Shown: positions 40,591 to 57,700 of the stretch, in pieces
How positions within the stretch are numbered: the first letter of the stretch is position 1
How the letters are laid out: each line of letters begins with the position of its first letter
From: Microcebus murinus
Taxonomy: Eukaryota; Chordata; Mammalia; Primates; Cheirogaleidae
DNA: 64,000 bases
NCBI RefSeq assembly: GCF_040939455.1
Contig: NC_134122.1
Span: 28,551,501 to 28,615,500 of the forward strand
Reading direction: 5' to 3'
The notes under the pieces: model-generated
The model's database searches: none
What the model was told of the DNA's origin: nothing
The model's input: only the letters and a program-made list of their open reading frames with translations
Program-made: the position numbers and the translations under genes

Positions 40591-42290
40591 CCCTGAGTGC
40601 AGGCTCTTAGACTCTATTAAAGTCTTAAACTCTGTGGGTCTCTAGAAAATACCACAACAGTAAAAAAAATAGGCAGAGCATTTCAATGGTGAAGGGAAAA
40701 CAATGACTCTTAAAAGGAGAGAAACAGAGAAGGGTGGTACAGGCTTCCCTGTACCTCTGCCCCAAGAGCCCAGCCTTCTTACAGCCTCATCTGGCCCCCA
40801 TCAGGCAAACAGCTGCTGCCACACCCCAGCAGGGCCAGTGCTCAGACGCCTCCTTCAACACAAAAGACAGAGCCCCACCTTCCAAAACCTGCCCTCCAGT
40901 CCTGCACTCGCATCCCCTGGCCCCAGGAAGCACTGGGGGAAAGGGAAGCAGGCAGGAGGCCATGCCTCAGCTTTCACAGGGAGACAGTGTGCCAGGTGGA
41001 GTGGGCAGACAGGTGTGGAGCACGTGGGCACAGCTTTTGAAACAAAGAGGACTGAGAAGAGGAGAAGAGATCCTCTGTTGTAGCCCACCTCCCCTGGTAG
41101 AACACGCGGGCTGTCTGCCCAGTACCCCAGCTTGGGGCAAGGAGAAAACAGGCAGGCAGCTCCAGCAGTGATGACCCAGGCGACAAAGCACTCAGCATGA
41201 GGCCACCAGAAATGCCTGCTCGCAGACATGCAGGCCCTGTGGAAAAGATCCAGCCCTCTAAATGTCCCCCACCTCATTCCCTTACACCTCCGAGGCCTGG
41301 TGGACCATGGGCACATCTTGGGGAGTGGAGAGTATAGACAGAGGAAGCTATCCCAGCTACCTGGGGTCCTCACAACAGTCCTCCAGACTAACACCTCATT
41401 TGGCAGGTGACTTCCCAGATGCCTACGGAGTAGAGAATGCCAGCCCTGCAATCCTGTAATCTTTCCCTCTAATTAATCTCAGTTCTACCACTCCTGAGAG
41501 GAAAATGGGAACAAGTTAAAGTATAGCTACAGACACCCACAAGTACATACAGACACTTGCATCCGTGTATAACCGGCCACTCACACCCTGCCTGTGTACC
41601 TGAGAGTGACTCTGAGGCCAAGACCTTCCTGCCGTGCTCATCTGTGTTGTGCCTTAAATGCCACACCCCCTGCAACACCAACGAACAGAGTCCCGGGCCT
41701 GACCCCAGCCCAAGGTAGGGTTTAATCAGGGCTGCCTCTCCTCCCCCAGGGCTCAAATATTAAACTGCATGAGGCTGAAGGAGAGGAAGGGACATGGGTA
41801 GAAAGATCAGTGTCCAGAGCTGGGACTTTGCCTCTGGGTGGGGGAAGAGGAAGTGTTCAAAGGCTTGAACAGAGAATGTTTTACCAGGGTCAATTCTCTC
41901 ATGGCAGATCAAGAAACAACTCGCTTTGGACTGTTAGGAACAGGGGAATTGGAGGGAACACGTGGAACACAGGACACAAACCGGAGCTCCTGGAAGCTGG
42001 CAGGGGGTATGACAATGCATCATTTTATTTGAGGAGCCTGAGGCCCAGTGGAGAAAAGTGACTCTCAAAAGTCACTCAGAAAAGCAGTAGCAAGAGTGAG
42101 ATTAGGACCAAGGTCTGTCAGTTCTCTTTCTCCTACTTCCTGCACTTGGCATTCTTTATCTTTTCCGAAGTGGTGTTCCCTCCACAAGACAGCTAGTTGG
42201 AGTGTGCTTCCTGTACACTAGGTGAAGGTTTTCTTTCTGGTTCATTCAGCAATGCTTTAGCCTTGGGATAGTGACCATGAACCACAAATG
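40591..42290. other. Intergenic unique sequence
   Basis: No supported gene. A 198-codon minus-strand frame (40855-41451) and a 145-codon plus-strand frame overlap each other and lack recognisable features. Confidence 0.35.
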
Positions 42291-42294
42291 ATAA

Positions 42295-42485
42295 TCATTA
42301 GCATAATAAAAGCAGCTAACACTTACTGAGCCCTTACATTTTGTCTCCTCTGATCCTTATGACAACCCTATCATTCAAGTACAATATGACTACTATCCCC
42401 ATTCTCCAGATGAGGAAACTGAGGCTCAGAGAGGTTAACTAATTTACCCAAGGTTGCACATTCAGGAAGCATCCATTTAAACCAC
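42295..42485 (-). repeat. MIR SINE
   Basis: AACACTTACTGAGCCCTTAC ... CAGATGAGGAAACTGAGGC ... CCCAAGGTTGCACA is a nearly full reversed MIR. Confidence 0.8.
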
Positions 42486-43034
42486 TTCCTGTGCTCTTTA
42501 CCACTGGGTTTCACTGCTGACTCCCAAGTATATTGGTAAACAAATAAATTTGACAATTTCAGATACAGCTAAGTACTATGAAAAAATAAAGCTTGATGAG
42601 AGGGTGATCTCTGGGGTAGCTCTCTCTTGCCCTCTAGGTGGGTGGACAGGAAAAGTCCATGTCAAGAGGTAACAACATTTGCACAGAATCCAGATGGGCA
42701 AGGAGCCTGCTGTGCCATGATCTAAAAGAAAGGCATTTTTAGACAAAAAGAAAAGTTTGGCTTTTTTTCCCCCACGGATAATAGAAAGCCACTGTGGGGT
42801 TTAAGAAGAGAAGTGACCTATTTTGCCATGTGGGCAATGGATTGTAGGGGGTCCCAGGGAAGAAGCAGAAGAAACGATTTGAAATTTTCAGGGAATTTGA
42901 TGATGAGGAGGAAGGGGGGTCAGGACCCAGAAGAGTGCAAGGCAAGCTAGGACCAGCACTCTCATTTTGTTCCCACAGCCCTAAAGCCCCCCTCTCCAAT
43001 AGGATAGATGGCCTTTGAAAATAAAAAAGGACCC

Positions 43035-43328
43035 CTAGCTTGGTGTGGTGGTTCATACCTATAATCCCAGCAGTTTGGGATGCCAAGGCAGGGGAGGGGG
43101 ATTGCTTGAGGCTGGGAGTTCGAGACCAGCCTTGGCAACATAGCAAGACTCCCATCTCTACCAAAAATTAAAAAAGTATCTGGTGTAGTGGCACACTTAT
43201 AGTCCTAGCTACTGGGGAAGCTGAGGTGGGAGGATCGCTTGAACCCAGAAGGCTGCAGTGAGCTATGATTACACCACTGCACTCCAGCCTGGGTGACACA
43301 GTGAGACCCTGTCTCAAAAAAAGAAAAA
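43035..43328 (+). repeat. Old AluJ-like SINE
   Basis: Dimeric Alu with the ancestral CACTGCACTCCAGCCTGG right-arm end and no lemur linker, so it predates the strepsirrhine-specific burst. Confidence 0.85.
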
Positions 43329-44255
43329 GAAGGACCCCTGATCCCAACTGGGCCCACCCATAGCCCTACCAATCTGGCCTCAAGTCAAGCAGCGTTGGAG
43401 GAGGGGGCAGTATCTGGAGTGGGAGGGAGGAGAGGGTAGTGAAGGTGGGATTTTTGCTCAAGACTGTCATCAAGAGGCAGCTTCTCTTCTGCCCCAGGGG
43501 TCACTCTGTCCCCCACTGTTCTTTTCCAGGACAGAGCTAAGTGAGTAAGAATCCCCCACCCCTGTCCCTCAATCTCTACCCCAGGAGACCCCACATGCTT
43601 TCCTCCCAGTTGGGAGGTCCCACCACAGTCCTTCTCCAGGGCTCTGGGCTAGATCACTTAGGATGGGTGAGGAAGGAGGCTGACTAGGTGCACGGAGAAG
43701 CAAGGTCTGTATACCATTCGCTTGCACCCTGCCCCTTTCTCTCCCACAAGTCTTCCTGCCACTGCTCAGCTAAGCCCAGACAGGGCTCATGTGTGGGGAA
43801 GGACAGAGCGGTGGGATGTGCCAACAGCTCCCTTGGCTGCTGGTGAACTCACCTTCCTTTTCCCCCCTCCCACTCCTACGACACTGACAGAGCCAAAGAA
43901 AAATGGGAGCAATATTTCTTTCCATAAGCCCACAGCCTCAAGCCCAGATTGGTCCTGGGTCTGTAGCTACTTGCAAGGCTACTTAACCAGTGACCTTCAG
44001 GGGCCCAGCTTAGCCCTACCCCACATTATGTCCTCTCACTGAAACCCAAGGTCCCTAGGGAGGAGGAGCCCATCTCTAAGGACTTGCAGGCGCTGATCCT
44101 GGATCTTAGGCAGTGAGGTCCTAACACCTTGAAGCCCATTAAACCTCAGAGCTTCCTGGGACACAGATCCTGCACCAATGCTGTTTGGCCGCAGATCGGT
44201 TCCTGGCACATAATGGGCTCATGATAAATTATTGGCGATTGAAAGCTCCAGACCT
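43329..44255. other. Intergenic unique sequence
   Basis: No gene or repeat recognised. Confidence 0.35.
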
Positions 44256-44429
44256 GAGCCAGGAGTGGTGGCTCATGCCTGTAATCCCAGCACTTTGGGA
44301 AGCCGAGACGGGAGGATCTCTTGAGCTCAGGAGTTGGAGGCTGCAGTGAGCTATGATGGCATCACTGCATTCATTCCAGGCTGTGCAATAGATCGTGACC
44401 CTGTCTCTTAAAAAAAAAAAGAAAGAAAA
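44256..44429 (+). repeat. Alu monomer (FLAM-like)
   Basis: A single arm, AGGAGTGGTGGCTCATGCC to GACCCTGTCTCTTAAAAAAA, with an ancestral-type end and no linker or second arm. Confidence 0.75.
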
Positions 44430-44624
44430 GGAACAAAAGCTCCAGACACGAGCCACTGTACAGCACTTTGTTTTGAGGCCCTGCCTGAAAACCTGAAAAC
44501 AGGGCTTGACTTTCAGCTACTCTCGGGACTGATGCCCAGCAAAGCCACTTCACTCATGTGCTGAACACCTGCTCTGTAACATGTCCTGTGTGAACTAGAC
44601 TCTTTAGCTGGAAGAATGAAAGCT

Positions 44625-44770
44625 GTGTGACGTTAAACATGACCTTTCTGTCCCCCAGTTTTCTCCTCTGAAAAATGGAAGTGATAATTCTTCAGAAAGC
44701 TGTTGTGAGAATTATTTAGAACAAGACTTATGAAAGTAGTCACAGTGGGTGCTTAATCATGGTGGCTGTA
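44625..44770 (+). repeat. MIR fragment
   Basis: CCCCAGTTTTCTCCTCTGAAAAATGG then GTGATAATTC and GTTGTGAGAATTA follow the MIR consensus. Confidence 0.65.
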
Positions 44771-45825
44771 AGTATTGAGGTGTGGTAGACAGCTCACAGC
44801 CTCAGGGTAGCAAAGCTGCAGGGGGGACTCCAGGATGCAAAAGGGACCTATATCCCCAGGAACGGGGCCAAACTCTGCCACAGCTGCAGAGGTGTGTGTG
44901 TGTAGGGGGGTCACCACCTGCTGCTACTCACAAGTAACCTCTCCTTGGGCAAGACCCAGCACAGCTGTCTGCACCCTCTCCCCTCCTATCCCAGGGCCTC
45001 AGCTGCCGCCTAGGCTTGGGCTCTGCTGCCATCTCTTCCTCCTTCCCCATGCCACCCCCAAGCCCTGTGAAACCTCAAATCCCCAAATTTTGCTGAAATA
45101 TCCCTGCTTTTCCTTGCAGAGCCACCTGTGTACCTTCTCATTGCCGGGCTAGAGGGCAGTACTTGCAGCTCCAGGGCACCCTCTGCTCCCCAACCTCCTT
45201 CCAAGTCGCCAGGGCCATTGTTCCCAGACCTCCAGCCCTGATCAGCTGCAGCCGCCACCCAGCCTCTTGGAGCCCATGTCCCGCTGGCTGGTGCCCCGTC
45301 CTTGCACAAACCCTGCACAGACCCTGCTGGGCACCCTGGAGGTGGTAGTTTCTCAATGGCTCTCGGCAAGGCTCGGGCAGCAGGGCCAAGTTCCCTCCCA
45401 GCACATGGATGTTTCTCTCGCAGCCCCAGCATGCATGTGCAGACGCTCGACCCTCCGTGGCCAAGCCCATTGCCAAAACCAAGAGAGGCAGGGCAGTGGG
45501 CTAGCTCTGGGAGCCGGCAGCATCCAGATGTAGGGCCTTGGACAAGTCCCAGAACCCATCCTAAGTTCCTTTTTTTGTAGGATTGCTAGGGAGAGTAGCT
45601 GTGTTGGTGCCAGGTACTGCTGTTGCTGTCCTTACTGTCACGCAGAGTTGCCAAAGGCAATACTGCTCCTAGAAGGATATGAGGCCCAGAATGGGAACCC
45701 AGTGGGCTCCTTTTCCCCCCAAACAGACCCCACCTCAGGTGCCTTTCCCTGGCTCACCCAATACCCCTTATTGCCTCAAAATGTCCACAAACACACTCTA
45801 CAGCTACTCAGAAATATCTGATATT
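44771..45825. other. Intergenic unique sequence left of SPACDR
   Basis: GC-rich unique DNA downstream of SPACDR. Overlapping frames on both strands (45010-45560) are not supported as genes. Confidence 0.35.
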
Positions 45826-45833
45826 TATTTCCC

Positions 45834-45839
45834 AATATT
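45834..45839 (-). terminator. SPACDR: SPACDR polyadenylation signal
   Basis: AATAAA on the minus strand, about 200 nt beyond the stop codon at 46035. Confidence 0.65.
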
Positions 45840-46034
45840 TTGATAAATTTTTACAAATTTAATAAACAGAATAAAGGGGAGTATGTGGGACCCCAGGCCT
45901 GGCCTTGGGCTCCCAATGAAAGGTGACAGTATGAAAACATCTCCTCACTCACAACTTCTGGCCTGCTGCCCTGACCCCCTAGCAACCTTACCTAAGAGTA
46001 AGGTGGGGGCTTTCGGAGGATCTGGGATTCCCCC

Positions 46035-50144
<4,110 letters not shown>

Positions 50145-51330
50145 CTCTCCTGATAGGACGAACCCAAAGTAGGGGGCAGAACCAGCATTTGGTACAGTGG
50201 GGGTGGAGGGTGGGGATTGGGGAGGACAGGCAGCAGGCAGTGGCTGCCACCCAAGGGGTATCCTGGGAGCTGAGGGGCTTCACACACAGCAGTGAAGAAA
50301 GGACTAAGAAACCCAGGGGGAAAACCCACTCCAGCAACTCATCCCAGGCCTTTCCTCCCCTCCCTGGGACAGGGAGAGGAGTCAAAGTGGATGAGAACCT
50401 ACAGTGAGGGAGAGTTCTAGCCCATTGTGAGAGCCTGCCTGGCCCAACCCCACCCCCCAGGCCCTCCCAGGACCCAGGGAGCCAATCCCTTCTGCCCCTG
50501 GCCCTTCTTCCCTCAGATCCATGGAAAGGAAACTGACATGTATCGAGTGCCTGGTGTGCGCCAGGCATTTCCCATGTATCATTGTCATGTCATCTTCACA
50601 ACGGCCCTTCAAGGTAGGTATTATTGTCAGGGTCACTTTACGAATGAGGAATCTGAGATTCAGAAAAACTGAAGCGCTTGCCCAAGGTCATAAATCTAGG
50701 GAGCTTAAGGTAGGGAGTCCAACCCAGGTCAGCCTCCAACGGACCCCTTCCACTCCTCCCAAGGTCCTCCAGAGGCTGCCTCAGCCACTTTCCCTTCTTC
50801 CCCACTAGGTGGGGTCCTTCTCCCTGGCTGACTCTTCCACCTGGGACTGGGCCCAGGCTGCCAGGAGGGGCCGGCTCACCCACAGAGCCCATCCTCAGCC
50901 AGCTGGGGGTGGAAGCCACGGCAGCCAGCCAGGCCTGGCGAGGGCACTGTGTGCCCGGGGAGCCTGGCCCACGCCCAACCCTGAGACAAGGGGCCCATTC
51001 AGGGCCCCCTGCCCCGCCCCCAAGCAACCACCCGGATCCAGCCCGCAGAGGGGACACACTGGGAAGCTGGGGGTGGATCCTGCACAACCACCAAAGGCCT
51101 CATTGTTCCCCTCTCCCCCCAGCACGTGGGCAGACGCCCCCCCACCCCACCCCTCTCCCTGCCCCTTCCCAGGACCCGAAGTGCTGGTTCCTTTGCCTGC
51201 CTCTCTCAACCCCACTGTCTCCGCCACGTTAAACCTCCCATCTGGACAAGATCTCCAGGCAGCTCAAACTGTAGCATGGGCCCCCAGTCTAAACATAAGC
51301 GAGTTGTCAGCCTCCAAATTCAAGTTTCTT
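50145..51330. other. Spacer between TSC22D4 3' end and SPACDR 5' end
   Basis: Both genes run on the minus strand, about 1.2 kb apart. The spacer is GC-rich, has a MIR at 50.53-50.72 kb and should contain the SPACDR promoter upstream of 50144. No TATA box or CpG island is evident there, which fits a tissue-restricted gene (inference). Confidence 0.4.
50530..50715 (-). repeat. MIR SINE
   Basis: Near full length reversed MIR: GAGTGCCTGGTGTGCGCCAGGC, ATCTTCACAACGGCCCTTCAAGG and GAATGAGGAATCTGAGATTC appear in order. Confidence 0.8.
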
Positions 51331-51355
51331 CAGAATTTTTAATTATTATTATTAC

Positions 51356-51361
51356 TTTAAT
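51356..51361 (-). terminator. TSC22D4: TSC22D4 polyadenylation signal (ATTAAA variant)
   Basis: TTTAAT on plus reads ATTAAA on minus, about 400 nt past the stop. It sits in a short AT-rich island (AATTATTATTATTACTTTAATAA) inside GC-rich DNA. Confidence 0.6.
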
Positions 51362-51757
51362 AACAACCTGAATCCCAGAACTTCCAGATACTGTCCATAC
51401 TCCCTCCCCTGGGCAGAGGAGAGGGGGTACTTTGAGGGAACAAGGTGGGGGTAAGGTGTCTGCCAGGGAGCCTCCAACTCCCCCAAGCCATCTACTGCTG
51501 GGGGTCTAGCGACGGAGGAGCGGGGCTGGGATCCCTCATGGAGGGGGCTCCATCTAATACCCCATCCTGAAGCCCACCCTCCTCCATCAGGGCCTGGGAC
51601 GATGGGGAGATTGGGGTATGGTGGTGGGACAGGCTGGTACTGAGCCTTGAACTCCCACTCCGTGGACCAGGGGGCATTAAAGCTGCATAGGAAGAGGGGG
51701 CAGGCAGCTGGCACAAGGCCTGGCAGCCCCGAAGGCACATTGTGAGGGAAGGGAGGC

Positions 51758-54700
51758 TCAGATGGAGGGCCCATTGGGTGCGGGGGGCCCAAGCCGTGGG
51801 ACCCCCGAGGAGGGCAGCTGGGCCAGCTGCTCCGGGCTGGCCAGGGCACGTAGCAATCCATTCTCCTGCTCCAGCGCAGCATTCCGCTCCGCCAGGTCCC
51901 GGATCTGCTCCTTCAGCACCTCCACCTCTTCCCGGACCGCAAACATGAGGTGGGACTTCACCAAGTCCTGGGGGCCCAGGGGACAGACAGGCTGAGCATC
52001 AGAGGTGCCAGGCCACCCTAACCACCTTCCCTGCCCAGTGCCCCAAGGACCTGGGTGTGGGAGCTTTCCCTGCACTCAAATGATGACGGACAAAGCAGGG
52101 ACAGGGCAAGGGACAAGAACTGGGGACAGAGACAGAATCCGGGCTCACAAACAGAGACTGGGGCCAGCCAGATTAAAGCCAAGCAAAGTCAAGGGCTGAG
52201 GTAGAGACAGCAGGGGGCAGGGATCCCAAGGGAGCCCAGCAGGGAGCAGGTCACAGAGCGGGGAGTTAGTGTTCGCTGGTAATGAGAGCAAGGCTGGGGC
52301 AGAGCTCAGGGGACCAGGGCCTGCCGTGACCAAGATGGCTTCTCTTACCATGGCTTGTTCGATCTTGTTGTCAATGCCAACCAGGCTTCCGGAGCCACTG
52401 GAGAAACACAGGGAGGTGAGAGGTGAGGAGGAGGAGCCGTCCCAGGTGCTGCCTTCTTAGAGCAGGCTCTGGCCTCCTCCACGAGCCCCACTCACCACAG
52501 CTTCCCACCCACACCCCCGTACCTGTGACAGTAGAGAATCAGGGAGAGGAGGGTTTTGTCCATCCCCCGGCGGGCTGAGGGCCGCTGTCCTGGGCCCCCC
52601 ACACCCCGATGGGGTGGGGGTCCAGATGTCCCTCGGATGGGGGATGCTCCCCGAGGGGAACAAGGGGAAGAGACACAGCCCCTTTTTCGGGGTGGCCCTG
52701 GAGCCATCCCCACCACTCGAGTCTCATAAGATGACACCAGGGACTTGACAGAGACCCCTGGCTGGGCCATCCCTGAGGGGAAAGGGTCCCCGGGCCCCCC
52801 CGGGGGAGAGGGCTATGACAAAGGGAGTGCCTGGGGGGCTCAGAGCCCCCCGGGCAGAGTAGGGTCTGGCTGGTGCCAAGCAGGCAGAGAGGAGACAGCG
52901 CCTAGGGGGTGCTGGCCTGAGAGATATACACCGCCCCCCCAGGGCAAGGCCTGGCTGCTATTGGTTCCTCAGGGACACGGGGACCCCCTCCTGCTGGCTC
53001 CTCGGTGGGCGGGAATTCCCAGACACGGTCAGTGCCAGTGTCCCCTTCTCACCCTGGCACCAATCCCAGAGTAGAGAGGAGGGGGCCAGTGGAGGGAAGT
53101 CAGCTGGCGGCTGGGTCGGGGGAGGGGCCGCAGGGAAAGAAGCCTGGGTCTGAGAGGGGTGTGGAAGGTGGGGAAGATCCTGGCCTCACCCTGCCCCTCC
53201 AGATGGGCATGGTCCCTCAAGGCCTCAGGAAAGAGATGGGTGGGATGGGGAGAGAGTCCCATGTGCTGTGGTCTACAGTGGACTGAGCACCTCCCCAAAC
53301 ACAAAGCCCACATCATGGGTGAGCTCTGGGACCTGGGCCAGAGGGTCCCTGACCTCCAACAGTGAAGGAAAAGGAGAAAGGGGAAAAATTACCATGGCAA
53401 CAGAAACTGAGCCCAGAGTTCTGTAGAACAAACACAGCCTGTGGTCTGGGACCTGGGTCTGAAGTCTTGGAGGTCTGGGGTCAAGGAGTGAGTTGAGGAC
53501 TTGAGGGGAGGTGGATAAGGTGAGGTTGGAGGTGGGACACTGGGCATAGGAGCAGGGGCTTTGAATGAACACAGCTGGGAAGGGGGATGACAGGCATCAG
53601 GGAGCACGTCTGGCTGCAATTTGTAAAGTGGCCACCAGAGGGCGACCTAGGCCTGGCTCAATGACAGCCAGGGTCCTCCCTGTCCCCATAACACTAGGCT
53701 GTGTGTGGGTCCTCCTAGACCTGGCTCTCCCTCAAGCCCCTCTCTAGTTGCTTACAGCCCTTGTGCCCTGTCCCAACCTCCAGGGCTCCCTCCCACCGCT
53801 GAGGCCCCAGGCCCCTGCCTCAACCTGTGGCCCAAAACCTGCCCCATTCAGCCTCTGCCTCAGCCCCTGGGCCAGCCCTCCACACTTGCCCACTGTGCTG
53901 CAGGATCACCAGTCCTGTCCCCCAGCCCCCAGCTGAGCCCCTCTCAGAACAGGGACCTCAACATGCTGCATCCTACAGCCTGTTCCCCCTTGGAAGCCCT
54001 CCCTCCTGGCTGTCAACTCCAACTTGCTTCCCTGCAGGGGGGGGGGGATCAGTGCATCCAATTCAAGGTGACCCATGGATGAGGCCCTGAGGCCCGGCAG
54101 CCAGGAAGGGAGCTGGGAATTTTCCATTTCCCATCCAAGCTCTGGGTGCAGAAGGTGCTGACAGGTGGGGCAACCAAGGGGGTGACCAGGTCTGAGAAAG
54201 CAGGATGGGATGGGGGTGGGAGGAGAGAGTAAGTTTAAGAGTGAGAGAGCAGGCCAGCCAGCCGGGAGAGTGAAAGCAGTTTTCAACCTATTTCAATCAG
54301 TGCAACACCTCGGCAGAGACTGGGCCACTGCAAAACAAATCCACCTCACCCCTGCCCCCTCCCCAGCACACACACACAGAGACCAAAGGGGGCAGACGCA
54401 CAGGAATAGGAACATTGGCCTTGCTTGGCAGACACTTGGGTGAAGATGCCAAGTAAATTGTTCATTCTTGCCAGAAATAAAGGAATAATACAACAATAAA
54501 CATTTGTTGGCTGACAGATGACTATCTCCTGTTTGTCTAGTGTTGGAGAGTTTTTGACAGCACTTTCCACTGTGACATTCCAACATAACCTTCAAGGGAC
54601 CACGTCTCTGGCAACCCAAGCCCTCCCTTTGAGAAGCCCTGACTGAGGGGCCACAGGCACTGTGCTAGAATTCTTTGGCAGGGACAGGATCAGCCCTCAC

Positions 54701-57700
54701 TACAAGCCCAAAAGCAACTTTGTGTTAATTAGAACAAAATGCCCCTTCAAGACACTGATAACCAACTTCAGTCACTGTTATGACTTCAAGCATTGACTGT
54801 GATCTCAAATGTGAGTGGCACCCCCTGGAGTTGTGCAGTGTGACATGCACAACCAGGCACTCTAGCCCTCAGGACTCTTGGGTCCTGGGTTGGGGACAGC
54901 CCTATAAAGTCTGGTCTTCCTCTTTGAAGGTCAAATAAAATAGCTTCAACACAAGGATCAGATGAAACAGCAGGATACCTGGGAGAGGTGAGGAGGTTCA
55001 GATCCTGGGTACAGGGGCCAGTCCCGCTCCTTCAAGGAGCCCCTAGGGGCTGGGCCTGAGGCCAACAAAGTGGCATCTGGCTGCCCTGTCTACACTCCCT
55101 CCCGGATCTGGATCTGTGGTGCCTTCAGGGCAGGGCCAGGCCAGGGAGGGGGAAGGAGGTGCTGGCTCCTTGCCTGCTTGAGAGAGCTGTCCCTGACTCT
55201 GTCCTAGAGAGAAAGGGCATCCTACAGACCATTGCCCCCTCCTCTTCTCTTGGGACACACATAACAGGAGAGCGGAGACAGCATGGCTTTAGGGTCAGAC
55301 CCAGGTACAGACTGCAGTCCAGCCACTTACAAGCTGGGTGACCTTGGGCAAGTTCCTAAAACCCTCCTCCTGAGTCTCAGATTCTTCATCTGGAAAGTGA
55401 GGAATTGCTTTTAGGATTACATGAGATAAGAGGTAGCACCAGACCCAAAGGAGGCACTGGATAAATAAATGTACCTTTTATTTCCCAAGACCCCAGGATC
55501 CATTCCCTATAATCCTCCAGGCTGACCACCCATCCACCCACCCACCCACCCACCCAGCCACTCATTCACACCTTAACTACCTACCTCCCACCTGCCAGGC
55601 CCTGTTGGGACTATGAAAGATCTTCCAACTCAGGAGCACATAAGCAGTCTGACTTCACCAGACACCCTCTGTTCTCCCAACCCTAGATTCAGGGATTGGT
55701 CAGGCATTCCTAACTCCCCTCTCTGGGATCTAGGCACTTAACATTTCATCCCATTTTCCCTCTCAAAAGTGAGATCCCAGGACACTTGGACTCTGTTCTC
55801 TTGATAGCTCTGGGCACACCAGACAGGTGAGGTGGGGTCTACATGCCCCATTCCTGGGGGATATGGGGTGGCACAACCCAAACTCACAGACCCAGCAGGG
55901 TGGGACATGAAGGCCTGAGCTGGGACAGAGCCTCAGAGCCTTAGAGCACAGCAGGGTAAAGCAGGAGGATGGGAGCAGGACCGGTCAGACTGGGGTGTAC
56001 CCAGGGGGTGGAACAGAGAAAGGGAGGAGGGGACAAGCCAAAAGAATAGAGCAGAAAACCCTCTAAGACAGAGAAAGCAGGAGGCTGGGCTACGAAATCA
56101 ACAGGGGTGGGGGAAGGACAGGGAGCCCTCTTGCCAGGGAACCTCCCAAGTGGAGGGGGAGAGGGTGGGAAGCGCTGAGAATAGCAGTGAGGGGGGCAGG
56201 TGACTCTCTTGGCCCAGGCCGACCTCACACCTCAGGCATTCCAGAGTGCAGAAGCCGCTGTGCCCTGCCCTCCCGCCCCACTGCCCCCTCTGCCCTTCAT
56301 CCCACCGCCTCCCTGGTACCCCTTCTCCTTCCGCGGGTCCCCAGTGCCTCAGGCCCCTTTCTTTGATGGGCTTTAGGCCCTGATTCTGGAGGGCAACGCC
56401 ACATTCGGGGGTGGCAGGAAGGAGTGACCGCCAACCGGAGTGGGTCCCTCCAGCACCCACTCACCCACTCGCGAAGTCCCGCCCCGCGTTTCCTCTCAAA
56501 CAGGAAGTCCCGCCCCTCGAGGGCCTCACACAGGAAGTCCTACTCTTCCCTCCAAAATAAAAGTGGCGACTCCCTAGCCCTTCTTGGGGTTCCTATCAGT
56601 CCACAGCCAGAAGTCAGCGGCCTGGCTATCTGACTCACGATTTCGTGCCTCCCTTTTCAGATGACATTTCTGTGAATGTTGAAACCTGGCCCTCGAAACA
56701 GGAAGTCCTGCATACGCTGCCACCCAACAGGGCATCTCCTCCAAAGGGCAAGCACCAGAAAGTCATGCTTGCCTGTGCTGTCCTTGCTCCCAGACTGTTT
56801 GTACCCATAGCATGGCTTTGCTGAGGCAAGCTTGGCCCCCATGCTGCTCCTAACTCTGCTGGTCCCGTTCCTGCTGCTCCCTAGCTCTGTCTGCAGGCCC
56901 CTTCCCCTCAGGGAACAGAATCTCAGAGCAATGATTTCTTGGTACTAAAAGTCCTAGGGTCCTAAATTAGTCTGTATGGACTATAAGGATGTCACATCAC
57001 AGTCCGTAAGGGCTGCAAGGAGTCCCATTCCCCTCGCTGGTAGAGAGATATGAAATGCAATGGGAGGAGACTGATTCTCTATTCTCCTCTCCAGCACATT
57101 TGCCAGTGGGTTCCTAGGGTTGGCCAGATGATCGCTAAATCTGCAAGAGCTCTGGAATTTGACAACAATGACTCCCTTCAAACTTTAAAAATGTCTCTGA
57201 CTTGACAGTCCCAAGCCAGGGAGTCCCACCCAGCTCTCTCCACAGAGAGGGAGTGGGGCCCAAATCAACTTTGCCCAGTGGTTATGCCCAGGCCAGGTTT
57301 CTCTGTTTAAGAGGTCCTCTCCAAGTTCAACTTGGGGGAAGGACATTTACCAGGGAGTTTCATGCAAGTATCCCAGCTGCTGGGTGGGGAGCCTAACCCT
57401 CATGCCCCATCACACAGAGCACACCTACCTATCGTCATCGCTGTCCAGATGACCACTGATGGCCAACATGGAGCGGGCCAGGCTGAGGCTCTGGGCTGCT
57501 GCCCCAAAGGGGTCTGGAGACTTATGACCCAGACTGGCATCGGGGAAGAAGTAGAGAGCCGGGGAACTGGGGCGAGAGTCGACTGCTGGCACCTGGAGGC
57601 AGAGAGGTAGGAACCATCACATCGAGAAAGAGACAGAGAGAGACAGGGAGAGAGAATATAACCACCCACCTTACAACTTGCTGAGCAGTCTCCCTCCCCA

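Larger units (their letters stand above)
52771..57428 (-). other. TSC22D4: TSC22D4 intron 2, large and regulatory-looking
   Basis: No further coding exon fits the phase chain. The intron holds a CTCF-like site (53.63 kb), a MIR (55.3 kb), a (CCAC)n tract (55.5 kb) and a GC-rich ETS-motif cluster (56.45-56.71 kb). It contains no Alu at all over 4.6 kb, unlike the rest of the window. Confidence 0.5.

Noticed and set aside
40855..41451. 198-codon minus-strand open frame
   Set aside because: It overlaps a long plus-strand frame and has no domain, signal or homologue that I recognise.
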